Part shown: positions 1-10,829 of the stretch, one piece after another | Position numbering within the stretch: the first letter of the stretch is position 1 | How the letters are laid out: every line of letters starts with the position of its first letter | Source of the DNA: Aphidius gifuensis | Lineage: Eukaryota > Arthropoda > Insecta > Hymenoptera > Braconidae | Assembly (NCBI RefSeq): GCF_014905175.1 | Contig: NC_057788.1 | Coordinates: forward strand, 8,556,001 to 8,620,000 | DNA: 64,000 nucleotides | Reading direction: 5' to 3' | The notes under the pieces: model-generated | The model's input: only the letters and a program-made list of their open reading frames with translations | What the model was told of the DNA's origin: nothing | Databases searched by the model: none | Program-made: the position numbers and the translations under genes

Positions 1-316
1 CAAACGGTTATCATAACAACGTCCAATTGATGATTCACATTTGTATTTTTTAATGTCATACCAAGCTAGTTGGGATGCCTCTCTCCATTTGGTACAAACT
101 AGAATAAAACGTTTGATATTTTATTAACAAAAAAAAAAAATTATTTTAATAATGATATTCACCTTTTTCCATGTCTATCCTTTCTGGTACTGGCAGCAGC
201 ATGAAGATTTTAGCTAATGAGTCGTAGTCCAGTGAGTTGAAGATGACTTTTGGATCCTTGTCACCATCATCAGAGATTCGTTGGTCTTTCTCAACACATA
301 TTCTTTTTACACTCAT
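1..316 (-). CDS. F-box/LRR gene, 5' part only (window edge)
   Basis: This is the 5' end of an F-box/LRR copy cut by the left edge. Exon 1 is 163-316 (154 bp). It begins MSVKRICVEKDQ and runs through the first half of the F-box (LPVPERIDMEK). Its donor is AAAG|GTGAAT on the minus strand. Exon 2 starts at 98 after a CTAG acceptor and reads VCTKWREASQLAW up to base 1. The splice joins G|TT to give V, so the F-box reads across the junction. In the paralogues the rest of exon 2 and all of exon 3 would follow, outside this window. Arg and Ser replace the usual Lys and Cys in KEAC. A type A leader lies upstream (616-710). Nothing in the visible part is broken. Confidence 0.85.
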
Positions 317-615
317 TTTAAGTAAAATCTGAAAATATATATATTTATTATAAGTAATGATAAACTTAAATTTAGATTACAACCAGAATAATAAAACAAA
401 CAAAAATAATCATAAAAAAAATATATAAATCACAAGATATAGGTCAATTAACACTTGATGATTTATCAGCAAAATCAACATCAATAAAATTATATTTAAA
501 ATATTTTAAATATAATTTTTAAAAATAATATTGAATTTCATGCAACATGCTAAAATACTATGGAGACATGAAATTATGGAATAAATGTAATTGTTCAAAT
601 TATAAATTTACATTT

Positions 616-710
616 ACCTTAATTGGTCCTTAGGTGATAATTAATTTAGAATTTAATGCATTAAATTTTGTTCTTTTTCACTACACAATGTCATTGACTC
701 GGTAACGTAT
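616..710 (-). promoter_or_regulatory. type A 5' leader exon and promoter block
   Basis: A conserved block lies upstream of the edge copy. Read on the minus strand it ends in a good splice donor (CAATTAAG|GTAAAT). A matching acceptor (TTTTCAG) sits about a dozen bases before the ATG at 316, so a noncoding first exon with a 5' UTR intron of about 300 bp is likely. The far end carries the motif TCATTGACTCGGTAACGTAT. The same block recurs before the copies starting at 5710, 9260, 12790, 16409, 22016 and 30589. Splice evidence is from sequence. Promoter activity is inferred. Confidence 0.5.
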
Positions 711-1495
711 AAAAAAAAAAAAAAAATGTTTTAATTTAATGATAGGCTTAGACAATGATTAGACAATGATTAGACAATTTTGTACGTTTTATTAGTTAAC
801 CTTTGATAATAATTGTCATGGATTGATATCTAGATGTAACAAAAAAAAAAAAACAAAAACCCACTTGTGGGATAACGTGATCCCAGCTAGAAGTCTACGT
901 TACCAACATAGATTTAAATTTTGATAACTCATTAGTTATCAAAGTTGTAGTCAAAAATAGTCAAAAGTTGTAAGTAAAAATTATAAATCATTATAAATTA
1001 TAACAAACAAATAAATTGTGCTGTAATTCATTGTCAGCTGTTAATAAAAGTTAAACCCAATGTATTTTCAAACTACATTAAATAATTTTACTGAGTACTA
1101 TTATTACTTGTTTAATTATGTCTTCTTGTATTTATTTTTTTATTTCAAATTTAGATACTTAATAGTTAATTAAATTAATAAAAATATTTATTACTTTTGA
1201 AATATAATAGTTGTTTTTTATTTTTGAGAAATCTTTATAAATATTTTTGGCTGTATGAATATTTGTTTATAGCGGTATGAATATAACTAATCAATTTTTT
1301 TTTGTCAATGATTGTTTATTAAAATAATATATTGTCAATAAGATGGATTGTCATGTTCAAGAATTTACCTTACTTACAAATTTCTAAGTATCAGCAAGTT
1401 AAAATAAAAATATTCTTTTACAGTATGCCTTTGCAATGTCATTGACTTGGTAACGTATTTTGTATATGTTTTCAAGAATGAATTATGGAAGAATA
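711..1495. other. array spacer with fused Ku80 5' and 3' flank homology
   Basis: No gene is seen. The stretch about 1010-1110 resembles the 5' flank of Ku80 (about 17030-17118: TTTATTGTCA, then CATCAAACTACAT, then AATAACTT.ACTGATTA). The stretch about 1117-1290 resembles the Ku80 3' flank after 19655 (CTTGTATTTATTTTTTTATT and onward). The two are directly joined and Ku80 itself is missing. A second copy of the motif TCATTGACTTGGTAACGTAT lies at 1438-1457, just downstream of the next F-box copy. Confidence 0.6.
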
Positions 1496-2631
1496 TTACG
1501 CTCTCTCTTCAACAACCAACCATTGAGAGGTAATTATTGACTTAGAAGCTTCTTTTATTAACGGGCTACAATTCGTTATGTGTAAAATAATACCATTTAT
1601 ACGATTTTTAGTTGCCTGATCAGCAGCAATAACCATATCAGTTGTTATATTATCTATACCCCAGACGCTGATCATTTCAAGATCTGGATTATTTTTTATA
1701 AATTGAATAATCCCAGCATCAGTAACTTTACAACAAGCATCACAATTTAATCTTTTAAATCCCTTCAATTTAATAAGGAAGCTGTCTGTAACTATATCAA
1801 CTAGAGAACTTACATCTAGTTTTTCTAAATTTTTTAAGTTTGTTAAAGCAACAAGAGCTGATTTAGTAATAGCTTTGCAACATATGATATCTAAACTTTT
1901 CAGGTTCTTACAATTATTAGCAATAGCAATAATTGTACTGCCTTGAACCTTTAATAGCGGACACAAATATAGATGTTCAAGATATTGCAATTTCTTCTGG
2001 AAGACTATCGATTATTGCAGAGAGATTCATTTTCCATTTTGAGCAGTTGTGACCCACTGTTATTTTAATGCATTTTAATTTATCCAATTGTGTAAATGCT
2101 CGAACAAAGTGATCAGCATCATATTCTAACGAATCAACGGAATAATTACATTCAAGACTTGTTAAATTTTTACAGTGTTCACCAACAAATGGCATGATAC
2201 TTGAATTACAAACTTTTGAGAGAGACAATTCATTTAGATAATTACCACATCTTAATAATATTTCTTCTAGGTATGATTGTGTCAACAAACGGTTATCATA
2301 ACAACGTCCAATTGATGATTCACATTTGTATTTTTTAATGTCATACCAAGCTAGTTGACATGCCTCTTTCCATTTGGTACAAACTAGAATAAAACGTATA
2401 TCAAATTTAAAAATTAATAATACAAACATTGATATATTATTAACAAAAAAAAACATTATTTTGATAATAATATTCACCTTTTTCCATGTCTATCCTTTCT
2501 GGTATTGGCAACAACATGATGATTTTTGCTAGTGAGTCGTAGTCCAGTGAGTTGATGATGACTTTTTGATCCATATCACCATCATCAGAGATTCGTTGGT
2601 CTTTCTCAACACATATTCTTTTAGCATTCAT
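1496..2631 (-). pseudogene. F-box/LRR copy with internal deletion fusing exon 2 to exon 3
   Basis: Exon 1 is 2478-2631 (MNAKRICVEKDQR, F-box LLPIPERIDMEK) and exon 2 begins at 2383 (VCTKWKEACQLAW). Near 1980-1990 exon 2 stops at SLPEEI and runs straight into the LQYLEHL segment of exon 3. The end of exon 2, intron 2 and roughly the first 60% of exon 3 are gone. The join shifts frame, so translation from exon 1 ends at 1977 after about 186 aa. The remaining exon 3 part, 1496-1990, stays open in its own frame to the usual SQWLVVE tail. A short shared GAAATT at the break suggests a microhomology deletion. The type A leader exon is also missing upstream. I call it a pseudogene. A short F-box-only product cannot be excluded. 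Confidence 0.8.
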
Positions 2632-3101
2632 TTTAAGTAAACTCTGAAAATATATATTAAAAAAATGATGATGAATTTATATGTATAACAACCAGAATAA
2701 TAAAATAAACAAAAATAACCATTAAAAAAAGAAACTATAAATCCCAATAAGATATATGTCAATAATTAACAGCTTAAACAAAGCCAAATAATAATAAATG
2801 TCATGCAACATGTTAAAATACAATGAACACACGAAATTATTGAATAAATGTGGTTACTTATTAGTATAATATATTGTCCATAAGATAATTGTCATGATCA
2901 AGAATTTAACTTACTTACAAATTAGTAAGTATTAACAATAACAGGCACATTTATTGAAAAAAATAAAAAATGATTCGTAAGGCTACTTAAATATTATCAA
3001 AGCTGTAATTACATACGTACCATTTAAGGTGAAAATAATTGCTCCATACAAAAATTATTTAAGAAAGTATACTTATTTCTAAACTTAGTTTTACAAAAAT
3101 A
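2632..3101. other. rearranged spacer
   Basis: The first part (2632-2850) matches the 5' UTR intron of the other copies, including the TTTTCAG acceptor at 2644-2650 before the ATG at 2631. It then changes at about 2860 into sequence normally found downstream of an F-box copy (TATTGTCCATAAGAT, then AATTTAACTTACTTACAAAT). The leader exon and promoter of the copy at 1496-2631 have therefore been deleted. Confidence 0.6.
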
Positions 3102-3188
3102 TTAACCCTCGCAACCAACAACTAACCATTGAGATTTAATTTTTGACTTAGATATTTGTATTATTGACGGGTTAGATATTCGTATGAA
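3102..3188 (-). pseudogene. orphan C-terminal fragment of an F-box/LRR exon 3
   Basis: Read on the minus strand, this stretch encodes the family tail: about 28 codons from HTNI-like residues through SNPS, KSKIKSQWLVVGCEG and a TAA at 3102-3104. Homology to exon 3 of other copies stops abruptly near 3188. The rest of exon 3, exons 1-2 and a promoter are absent. It is followed by a Ku80 3'-end copy, so a deletion has joined two normally distant parts of the unit. Confidence 0.75.
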
Positions 3189-3274
3189 TATCTATTATTT
3201 TAAATAGTTTGATACATGTTTAATACATACATATTGATATATTTGCTATCAAAATCATTTGATAATATATGTTT

Positions 3275-3365
3275 TTTTTTATGTTTTTAAGTTTGATGAC
3301 TGACGTGCTTTGATCCTTGGAATTCAAATAAATTTGATTCAATCTTCTTGTATTTATTTTTTCAT
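3275..3365 (+). pseudogene. relic of the Ku80 last exon and 3' flank
   Basis: The 22 bases from 3290 are identical to 19610-19631. They comprise the acceptor G, the last Ku80 codons TTT GAT GAC TGA, and ACGTGCTTTG. Similarity then continues through the 3' flank (ATTCAATCTTCTTGTATTT here, ATTCAATCTACTTGTATTT at Ku80). The preceding T-rich tract with TTTTTAAG resembles the Ku80 last-intron end, with the CAG acceptor changed to AAG. No other Ku80 exon is visible upstream, so this is a truncated relic and not a second gene. Confidence 0.75.
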
Positions 3366-3787
3366 TATTTAAATTAAAATATTTAATGAGTAATTAAATA
3401 ACTAAAAATATTTATTATTTTTAAAATATTGGTTTTTTATTTTTGACAAATCTTTAGAAATTTTTTTGGCTGTATGTATATTTGTTTAGATGTTCAATTA
3501 ATCAATTCATTTTTTTGAATGATTATTTATTAAAAGAATAGAAAATTTTTATAAAAGAAAGGTAAAATAATTAATTGATTTAGAAAATTATTTGAAAAAG
3601 TATATTTAAATATTTTTAAACTTTGCTTTACAAAATTAATATTAACATTGACATTAGAATTTTTATGATTCCAAGTAATATCGAAAACAAGTTATAATAA
3701 AAATGTTCTTTTACAATGTCTTTACAATGTCATTTTGTATGTGTTTTTAAAGATAAATTAGAAAGAAAAGTGTATGATAACTATAAT
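3366..3787. other. spacer derived from Ku80 3' flank and F-box 3' flank
   Basis: AT-rich noncoding sequence collinear with 19680-20027. Markers are the tracts TTTTTATTTTTGACAAATC, then GAATATTTGTTTAG, then the 3' UTR-like tail of an F-box copy (AATGTCATTTTGTATGTG). No gene is seen. Confidence 0.55.
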
Positions 3788-5710
3788 CTATTCAACAACC
3801 AACCATTGAGATGTAATTATTGACTTAGAAGCTTGTATTATTGATGGATTAGATATTCGTATGTGTAAAATGATACCATTTGTACGATTTTTAGTTGCCT
3901 GATCAGCAGCAATAACTGAATCAATTGTAATATTAGCTGTACTCGAGACACCAATATTTTCAAGATCTGGATTATTTTTTATAAATTGAATAATACCGAC
4001 ATCAGTAACATTCGGGCAACTATCACAATTTAATTTTTTTAATCCTTTCAATTTGATAAGGAAGCTGTCTGTAATTATATGAAGATAGCTTACATCTAGT
4101 TTTTCTAAATTTTCCAAGTTTGTGATAGCAACGAGAGCTGTCTCAGTAAGACGTAAGCAAATTGGGACATCTAAACTTTTTAGGTTCTTACAATTATTAG
4201 CAATAGCAGTAATTGTACTATCGTTAAGATTTCTTCCATAACCCAAGTTAAGATGTTCAAGGCATTGTAATTTTGAAAACTCATCAAGAACAGATGGAAA
4301 AGAAAATGAGTTACCATTAATAAATGGTACTATAATGCAACCAGGAATTTCTAAACGTTTAAGTTTTTTACAATTGTTTAAAATTGCTATTATTGATTCC
4401 TCATGGAGCTCGCCTGGACCAAGCATTAAACATTCAAGATTTTTCAACTCTGTCAACCTTTTTAAAGCAGTAATATCAATGTGATGAGGAGAATGTATTC
4501 TCAAATTCGACAAATTCTTGCAGTATTCAACAATTGTATTTGCTAAGTCTGGCATTATGTCACAACAAATACTAAGATATTCCAAGTTTTGAAAGTTTAT
4601 CCATTTTTTGGGAGGTATTTCAGCTACATTATAAGGACCAAGTGGAATATCGACATGTTTTAGATTTTTGCATGTACAAAAAATAGTATTGAGTATTTCT
4701 GTAGAGAGGTTGTACGCAATATCCATCGTTAGGTCAATATACTCCAAATTAACGAGTTTATTAAATGGAAAAAAGTTTTCGTGTATATTTAGTTCAATGT
4801 TAAGATGAACAAGTGTTGTAATGTCTGCTATTTCTTTAAGAATAATGTTGTCTAGACAAAGGCCAGCTAATGTTAATTTTTGAAGACTTCTGAATCTTTG
4901 AACAGTCTGAAAATAATAGAAGTTTATTTAAATAATTTATATTCAATTGATTGTATTGTTTGTCACTGGTAATGCATAAACAACTAGTCAATATTCAATC
5001 ACAACTTACCATGGGAATATTTGGTTTTTGAATCGGACGACGTTTAAATAATAAATGAATTTCATTAATTTCTTCTGGAAGACTATCAATTATTGCAGAG
5101 AGATTAATTGTCTCATTCGAGAAGTGGTGATCCACTGTTATTCTAAAGCATTTCAATTTATCCAACTGTGTGAATGCGTGAACAAAGTGATCAGCATCAA
5201 GTTCTAACGAATCAACGTCAAATTTACATTCAAGACTTGTTAAATTTTTACAGTGATTACCAACAAATGGCATGATACTTGAATCACAAACATCTGAGAG
5301 AGACAATTTATTTAAATAATTACCACATCTTGATAATATTTCTTCGAGGTATGATTGTGTCATCAAACGGTTATCATAACAACGCCCAATTGATGATTCG
5401 CATTTGTATTTTTTAATGTCATACCAAGCAAGTTGACATGCCTCTTTCCATTTAGTACAAACTGGAATAAAACATATATCAAATTTGAAAATTAATAATA
5501 CAAACATTGATATATTATTAACAAAAAAGAATCTTTATTTTGATAATAATATTCACCTTTTTCCATTTCTATCCTTTCTGGGATTGGTAACAACATGATG
5601 ATTTTTGCTAGTGAGTCGTAGTCCAGTGAGTTGATGATAACCTTTGGATCCTTGTCACCAACATCAGAGGCTTGTTGGTCTTTTTCAATATATATTCTCT
5701 TTGCACTCAT
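3788..5710 (-). CDS. F-box/LRR protein (FBXL-like), intact copy
   Basis: Spliced model: exon 1 5557-5710, exon 2 5010-5461, exon 3 3788-4906, introns of 95 and 103 bp, 574 aa. The F-box spans about residues 27-66. It is split by intron 1 between EMEK and VCTKWKEACQLAW, a layout matching the FBXL consensus LP..L..I...LP..R....VC..W. From about residue 90 there are FBXL-type LRRs with the CKNLKxLxI signature, for example CKNLKHVDI and CKNLKSLDVPICLRLTE. The protein ends SQWLVVE. By family knowledge the F-box would bind Skp1 and the LRRs a target in an SCF ubiquitin ligase. No signal peptide is present on the spliced form. Exon phases (1, 0) close exactly. Type A leader at 5972-6040. This is the best intact representative on the left side. 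Confidence 0.87.
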
Positions 5711-7346
5711 TTTAAGTAAACTCTGAAAATATATATTAAAAATGATGATGAATTTTAATGTATTACACCCAGGATAATAAAATAACCATAAAAAAAATAT
5801 ATATTCCAAGATATAGATCAGTTAAAAGTTGATGATTTATCAGCAAAATGAACATCAATAAAATTATATTTAAAGCCAAATAATGTTGAGTGTAATGTAA
5901 CAGTTATACAATACAATTGAAACAGGTGGTTATTTTATAAATGTAGTTGTTAAAATAATAAATTGTCATTTACCTTAATTGGTTCTTAGTTGATGATTAA
6001 TTTAGTAGTTTATGCAATAAATTTTTTTCTGTTTTAATAAATGTATTAATGTAATGATGATTTTTAATCAGACAATTTTTTACGATTTGACCTTTAATTT
6101 TGCTATTGTTATCCTCGATTGTCCTTGATAATGTCAAGTTGATATGATTTGATATAAAATGATATTAAAAAAAAATAAAAAAAACTCTCACATGCAATAA
6201 CGTATTACGTGATCGCAGCTAAATGTCTAGGGTGCCAGCATGGTTTTAATAACGGTATTCCAGTATTTTCATTCAAAGTTAATAAAAAAATTTTGAATGT
6301 CACAAACAATAACAATAATAAATAAATTGTGCTGTCATTTATTGTCACTATCAGCTATCAAAAGTGTATTATTAAATTACATCAAAAAACTCTACTGGTT
6401 ACATTGTTTGTTCAATTGAATCTTCTTGTATTTATTTTTCCATTTGAAATTAAGATACCTATAATTTACTTTAATTGATCCTTTACTGATGATTAGTTTA
6501 TTACACAATATCATTGACTCGATAACTGATTTTAAAAAAATGAATAAATGTATTAATTTAATGATGGGTTTCAATTAGACAATTTTGTACGTTTGATCGT
6601 CAACTTTGCTATTGTTATTTGTTAACTCTTGATATGGATATTAAAAAAATAGTAACAAAAAAAACCCACATGGAATAAGGTGATCCCAACTATACATAAA
6701 AGTCTAAAAGTTGCAAATGAAAAATTTTAACTGTTATATAAATAATAAAGAGAAAAGAAATTGTGTAGCTTAATTTATTGTCAGCTGTTAAAAGTTAAAC
6801 CCAGAGTATCATCAAACTACATCAAATAACTTTACTGATTACTTCATTTGTTCAATTCAATAATGTTTGTTTTTTATTTTCAACTAATCTTCAACAATCA
6901 ACAATAAATTGCACGTTTATTAGAAAAATATAAAAATATTTTTCAAAGCCTGCAATGACCTATGTACTTTTAAAAGTAAAAATAATTGTTCCATACAAAA
7001 AGTTATTTAAGAAAGCATATTTATTTTTTAACTTTGTTTTACAAAAATATTGATACTATCATTTGAATTATTATGATTCCAAGTAATACTAATAATGTAG
7101 TTACTTATTAGTATAATATATTGTCCATAAGATGATTGTCATGATCAAGAATTTAACTTACTTACAAATTTGTGTACTCATACAACAGTACAAAGTTATT
7201 AAAAAAAATATAAAATGATTCTTTAGGCCACTTGAATATCATTAAAGCTTTAATTACATACGTACCATTTAAAGTGGAAATAATTTTTCCATACAAAAAT
7301 TATTCAAGAAAGTATATTTATTTCTAAACTTAGTTTTACAAAAATA
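5711..7346. other. array spacer with type A leader and repeated Ku80-flank tracts
   Basis: A type A leader block lies at 5972-6040 (donor TTAAG|GTAAAT on the minus strand). The Ku80 5'-flank tract (GTGCTGTCATTTATTGTCAC) lies at about 6330-6400 and joins the Ku80 3'-flank tract at about 6415. A second, partly duplicated round of the same spacer elements follows. It includes another TCATTGACTCGATAAC motif near 6510 and a second TTATTGTCAGCTGTTAAAAG at about 6776. The spacer therefore looks internally duplicated. No gene is supported. Confidence 0.55.
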
Positions 7347-9260
7347 TTAACGTGTAGATCCAACAACTAACCATTGAGATTTAATTTTTGACTTAGATGT
7401 TTGTATTTTTGACTGGTTAGATACTCGTATGTGTAGAATTATACCATTTGTACGATTTTTAGTTGCCTGATCAGCAGCAATAACCATATCAGTTGTTATA
7501 TTATCTATACCCCAGACGCTGATCATTTCAAGATCAGGATTATTTTTTATAAATTGAATTATACCAGAATTAGTAAGTTTCTGGCAAAAAGAACAATTCA
7601 ATTCTTTTAAGCCTTTCAATTTGATAATGAAGCTGTTGGTAATTATATTATCAAGATAACTTACATCAAGTATTTGTAAATTTTTCAAGTTTGTTAAAGC
7701 AACAAGAGCTGTTTTAGTGATAGTTTCGCAATTTCGGATATCTAATTTTTTTAGGTTTTTACAATTATTAGCAATAGCAATAATTGTACTATCTTCAAGA
7801 TTGATTGCTCCACGTAAATTTAGATGTTCAAGATATTGCAATTTTGATAAATCATCAAGAACAGATGGAGAAAACAGTGGGACATCATCAATAACTGGTT
7901 GTATAATGCAATCAGGAATTTCTAAACGTTCAAGTTTTTTACAATTGTCTGTAATTGCGATTATTGAATCCTCACGGAGATAATTCGGACTATCCAATAT
8001 TAAACATTCAAGATTATCCAACTCTGTTAACTTTTTTAAAGAATACGTATTATTTTCATAGTAATTAGGTATTCTCAAATGCTTTAAATTCTTGCAATAT
8101 TTAACAATTGTATTTGCTAAGTCAGGCATTAAATAACAAGAAATTCCAAGATGTTGTAAATTTTGAAAGTTTATCCATCTCTCAAGAGGAATTTTAGCCA
8201 CACTATAACAACCTCGTGGAATATCAAGATATTTTAAATTTTTGCATGTACAAAAAATAGTCTCAAGTTCTTTTGTTGAGATGTTGTCCGCATCATAGTC
8301 AATACCCATCGTTAAGTCGATATACTCCAAATTAACAAGTTTATTAAATAGAAGAAGGTTTCTGTGTATATTCCTATGTAGTCCAATGGTCAGATAAACA
8401 AGTGTTGTTGAGTCTATTTCTTGGAAATTTATGTTGTTCAAAAAGATACCAACTAATGTTAATTTTTGAAGATTTCCGAATCTTTGAAGAGTCTGAAAAT
8501 AATAGATCAAATTTATTTAAATAATTTGTATTCAATTGATAGTATTGTTTATGTCACTAATGGAAATATTTCGTACTCGAAGATCACATATAGGTTCAGA
8601 AATTAAATGAATTTCATTAATTTCTTCTGGAAGACTATCGATTATTGCAGAGAGATCAATTTTCGATTTCGAGCAGTTGTGACTCACTGTTATTTTAATG
8701 CATTTTAATTTATCCAATTGTGTAAATGCCTGAACAAAGTGGTCAGCGTTATCAATTAGATAATCATCATTAAATTTACACTCCAAGGTTGTTAAATTTT
8801 TACAGTGATCACCAACAAATGGCATAATAGTTGAATTACAAACATCTGAGAGAGATAATTCATTTAAATAATTACCACATCTTAATAATATTTTCTCAAT
8901 GTATGATTGTGTCAACAAACGATTATCATAACAACGTCCAATTGATGATTCACATTTGTATTTTTTAATATCATACCAAGCAAGTTGACATGCCTCTTTC
9001 CATTTGGTACAAACTAGAATAGAACGTATATCAAATTTAAAAATTAATAATAGAAACATTGATATTTTATTAACAATAAAAGAAACTTCATTTTGATAAT
9101 AATATTCACCTTTTTCCATGTCTATTCTTTCTGGTACTGGCAGCAGCATGAAGATTTTAGCTAATGAGTCATAGTCCAGTGAGTTGACGACTTTTGGATT
9201 CTTGTCACCATCATCACATATTCGTTGGTCTTTTTCAACACATATTTTTTTTACACTCAT
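7347..9260 (-). pseudogene. F-box/LRR copy lacking the intron 2 splice donor
   Basis: Exon 1 is 9110-9260 (one codon shorter than usual), exon 2 starts at 9013, and exon 3 is 7347-8492 with a normal TTTTCAG acceptor and a fully open frame ending SQWLVVGSTR. The end of exon 2 should read AATATTTCCATG|GTAAGT. Instead about 43 bases, including the donor and most of intron 2, are deleted, leaving AATATTTCCATTAGTGACAT. Translation runs on to a TGA at 8532, giving about 210 aa with the F-box and first repeats only. A weak GTGACA donor would put exon 3 out of frame. Intron 1 is 96 bp with no in-frame stop. I call it a pseudogene or a truncated F-box protein. The intact exon 3 implies recent damage. 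Confidence 0.75.
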
Positions 9261-10829
9261 TTTAAGTAAACTCTAGAAATATATATTAAAAAAATGATGA
9301 TGAATTTAAATGTATAACACCCAGAATAATAAAATAAAAAAAAATAACCATAAAAAAAAAAATATCAATCTGAATAAGATATATGTCAATTAACAATTGA
9401 TGATTCATCAGCAAAATTAACATTAATAAAATTATATTTAAAGCCAATTAATATTGAATTATTTAAAGCCAATTAATATTGAATACAATAGATACACGAA
9501 ATTATTGAATAAATTTAATTGTTTAAATTATAAATTTTTATTTACCTTAATTGATCCTTTGATTAGGTGATAATCAATTTAGTAGTTAGTGCAATTAATT
9601 TTTTCCTTCTATATAACACAATGTCTTTGACCTGGTAACGAATATTTCTTTTTTAATAAATGTATTGATGTAATGTTGATTTTTAATTAGAAAATTTCTC
9701 ACGTTCGACCTTTTATTTTGTTAATGTTATCCTCTTGCTATCGTTGATAATGTCAAGTTGACAGATTTGATAGATTCTATATGATATGACAAAAATAAAA
9801 ACACTCACATGGAATAACGTATTAACGTGATTGCAGCTAAATGACTATGTTGCCAGCATGGTGTTGATGACGGTATTTGAATATCATAAACAATAATAAA
9901 CAAATAAATTGTTCTGTCATTTATTGTCACTATCAGCTATCAAAAGTGTATTATCAAACTACATTAAATAATTTTACCGATTACGTTATTAAATAAGTTT
10001 TTTTTTTTATTTAATACACAATATCATTGACTCGATAACAAATCTAAAAAAATAGATAAATGTATTCATTAAATGATGAGTTATTTTAATTAGACAATTT
10101 TGTACGTTTCGCTATAATTGTTATTAGTTGACTTTTGATATTAAAAAAATAGTAACAAAAAAAAAAAAAAAACCCACGTGGAATAAGGTGATCCCAAAAG
10201 TCTAAAAGTTGCAAATAAAAAATTTCAACTGTTGTATAAATAATAAAAAACAAAAAAATTGTGTAGCTTAATTTATTGTCAGCTGTTAAAAGTTAAACCC
10301 AGAGTATCATGAAACTACATTGAATAACTTTACTGATTACTTCATTTGTTCAATTCAATAATGTTTGTTTTTCATTTTCAACAAATCTTCAACAATCAAC
10401 AATAAATTGCACGTTTATTAGAAAAATATAAAAATATTTTTCAAAGCCTGCAATGACCTATGTACTCTTAGAAGTAAAAATAATTGTTCCATACAAAAAG
10501 TTATTTAAGAAAGCATATTTATTTTTGAACTTTGTTTTACAAAAATATTGATACTATCATTTGAATTATTATGATTCCAAGTATTATAGAAAACAAGTAA
10601 TACTAATAATGTGGTTATTTGTTAGTATAATATATTGTCCAAAAGATAATTGTCATGATCAAGAATCTAACTCACTTACAACTTTGTAAGTATCAACAAT
10701 AACAGGCACATTTATTAAAAAATATATAAAACGATTCTATAGGTCACTTGAATATCATCAAAGCTGTAATTACATACAAAAATTATTTAAGAAAGTATAC
10801 TTATTTCTAAACTTAGTTTTACAAAAATA
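9261..10829. other. array spacer with type A leader
   Basis: A type A leader block lies at 9544-9646. A direct duplication of about 24 bases (ATTTAAAGCCAATTAATATT unit) lies at about 9435-9483 in the 5' UTR intron. The Ku80-flank junction lies at about 9915-10000. A second partial spacer round begins near 10020 with TATCATTGACTCGATAAC. Bases 10260-10830 are closely similar to 6770-7340 (shared TTGCACGTTTATTAGAAAAA and AAAGCCTGCAATGACCTATG). No gene is seen. Confidence 0.5.

Noticed and set aside
1496..1990. A separate short LRR gene starting MQYLEHL
   Set aside because: The Met is an internal residue of exon 3 in the paralogues. The apparent start is the deletion join of a fused pseudogene.
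7717..7983. Plus-strand ORF of 88 codons, and similar plus-strand ORFs inside other exon 3 copies (for example 20407-20661, 35720-36055, 41902-42234)
   Set aside because: They are antisense to the conserved LRR coding frame and repeat in each paralogue only because the sense sequence is conserved.
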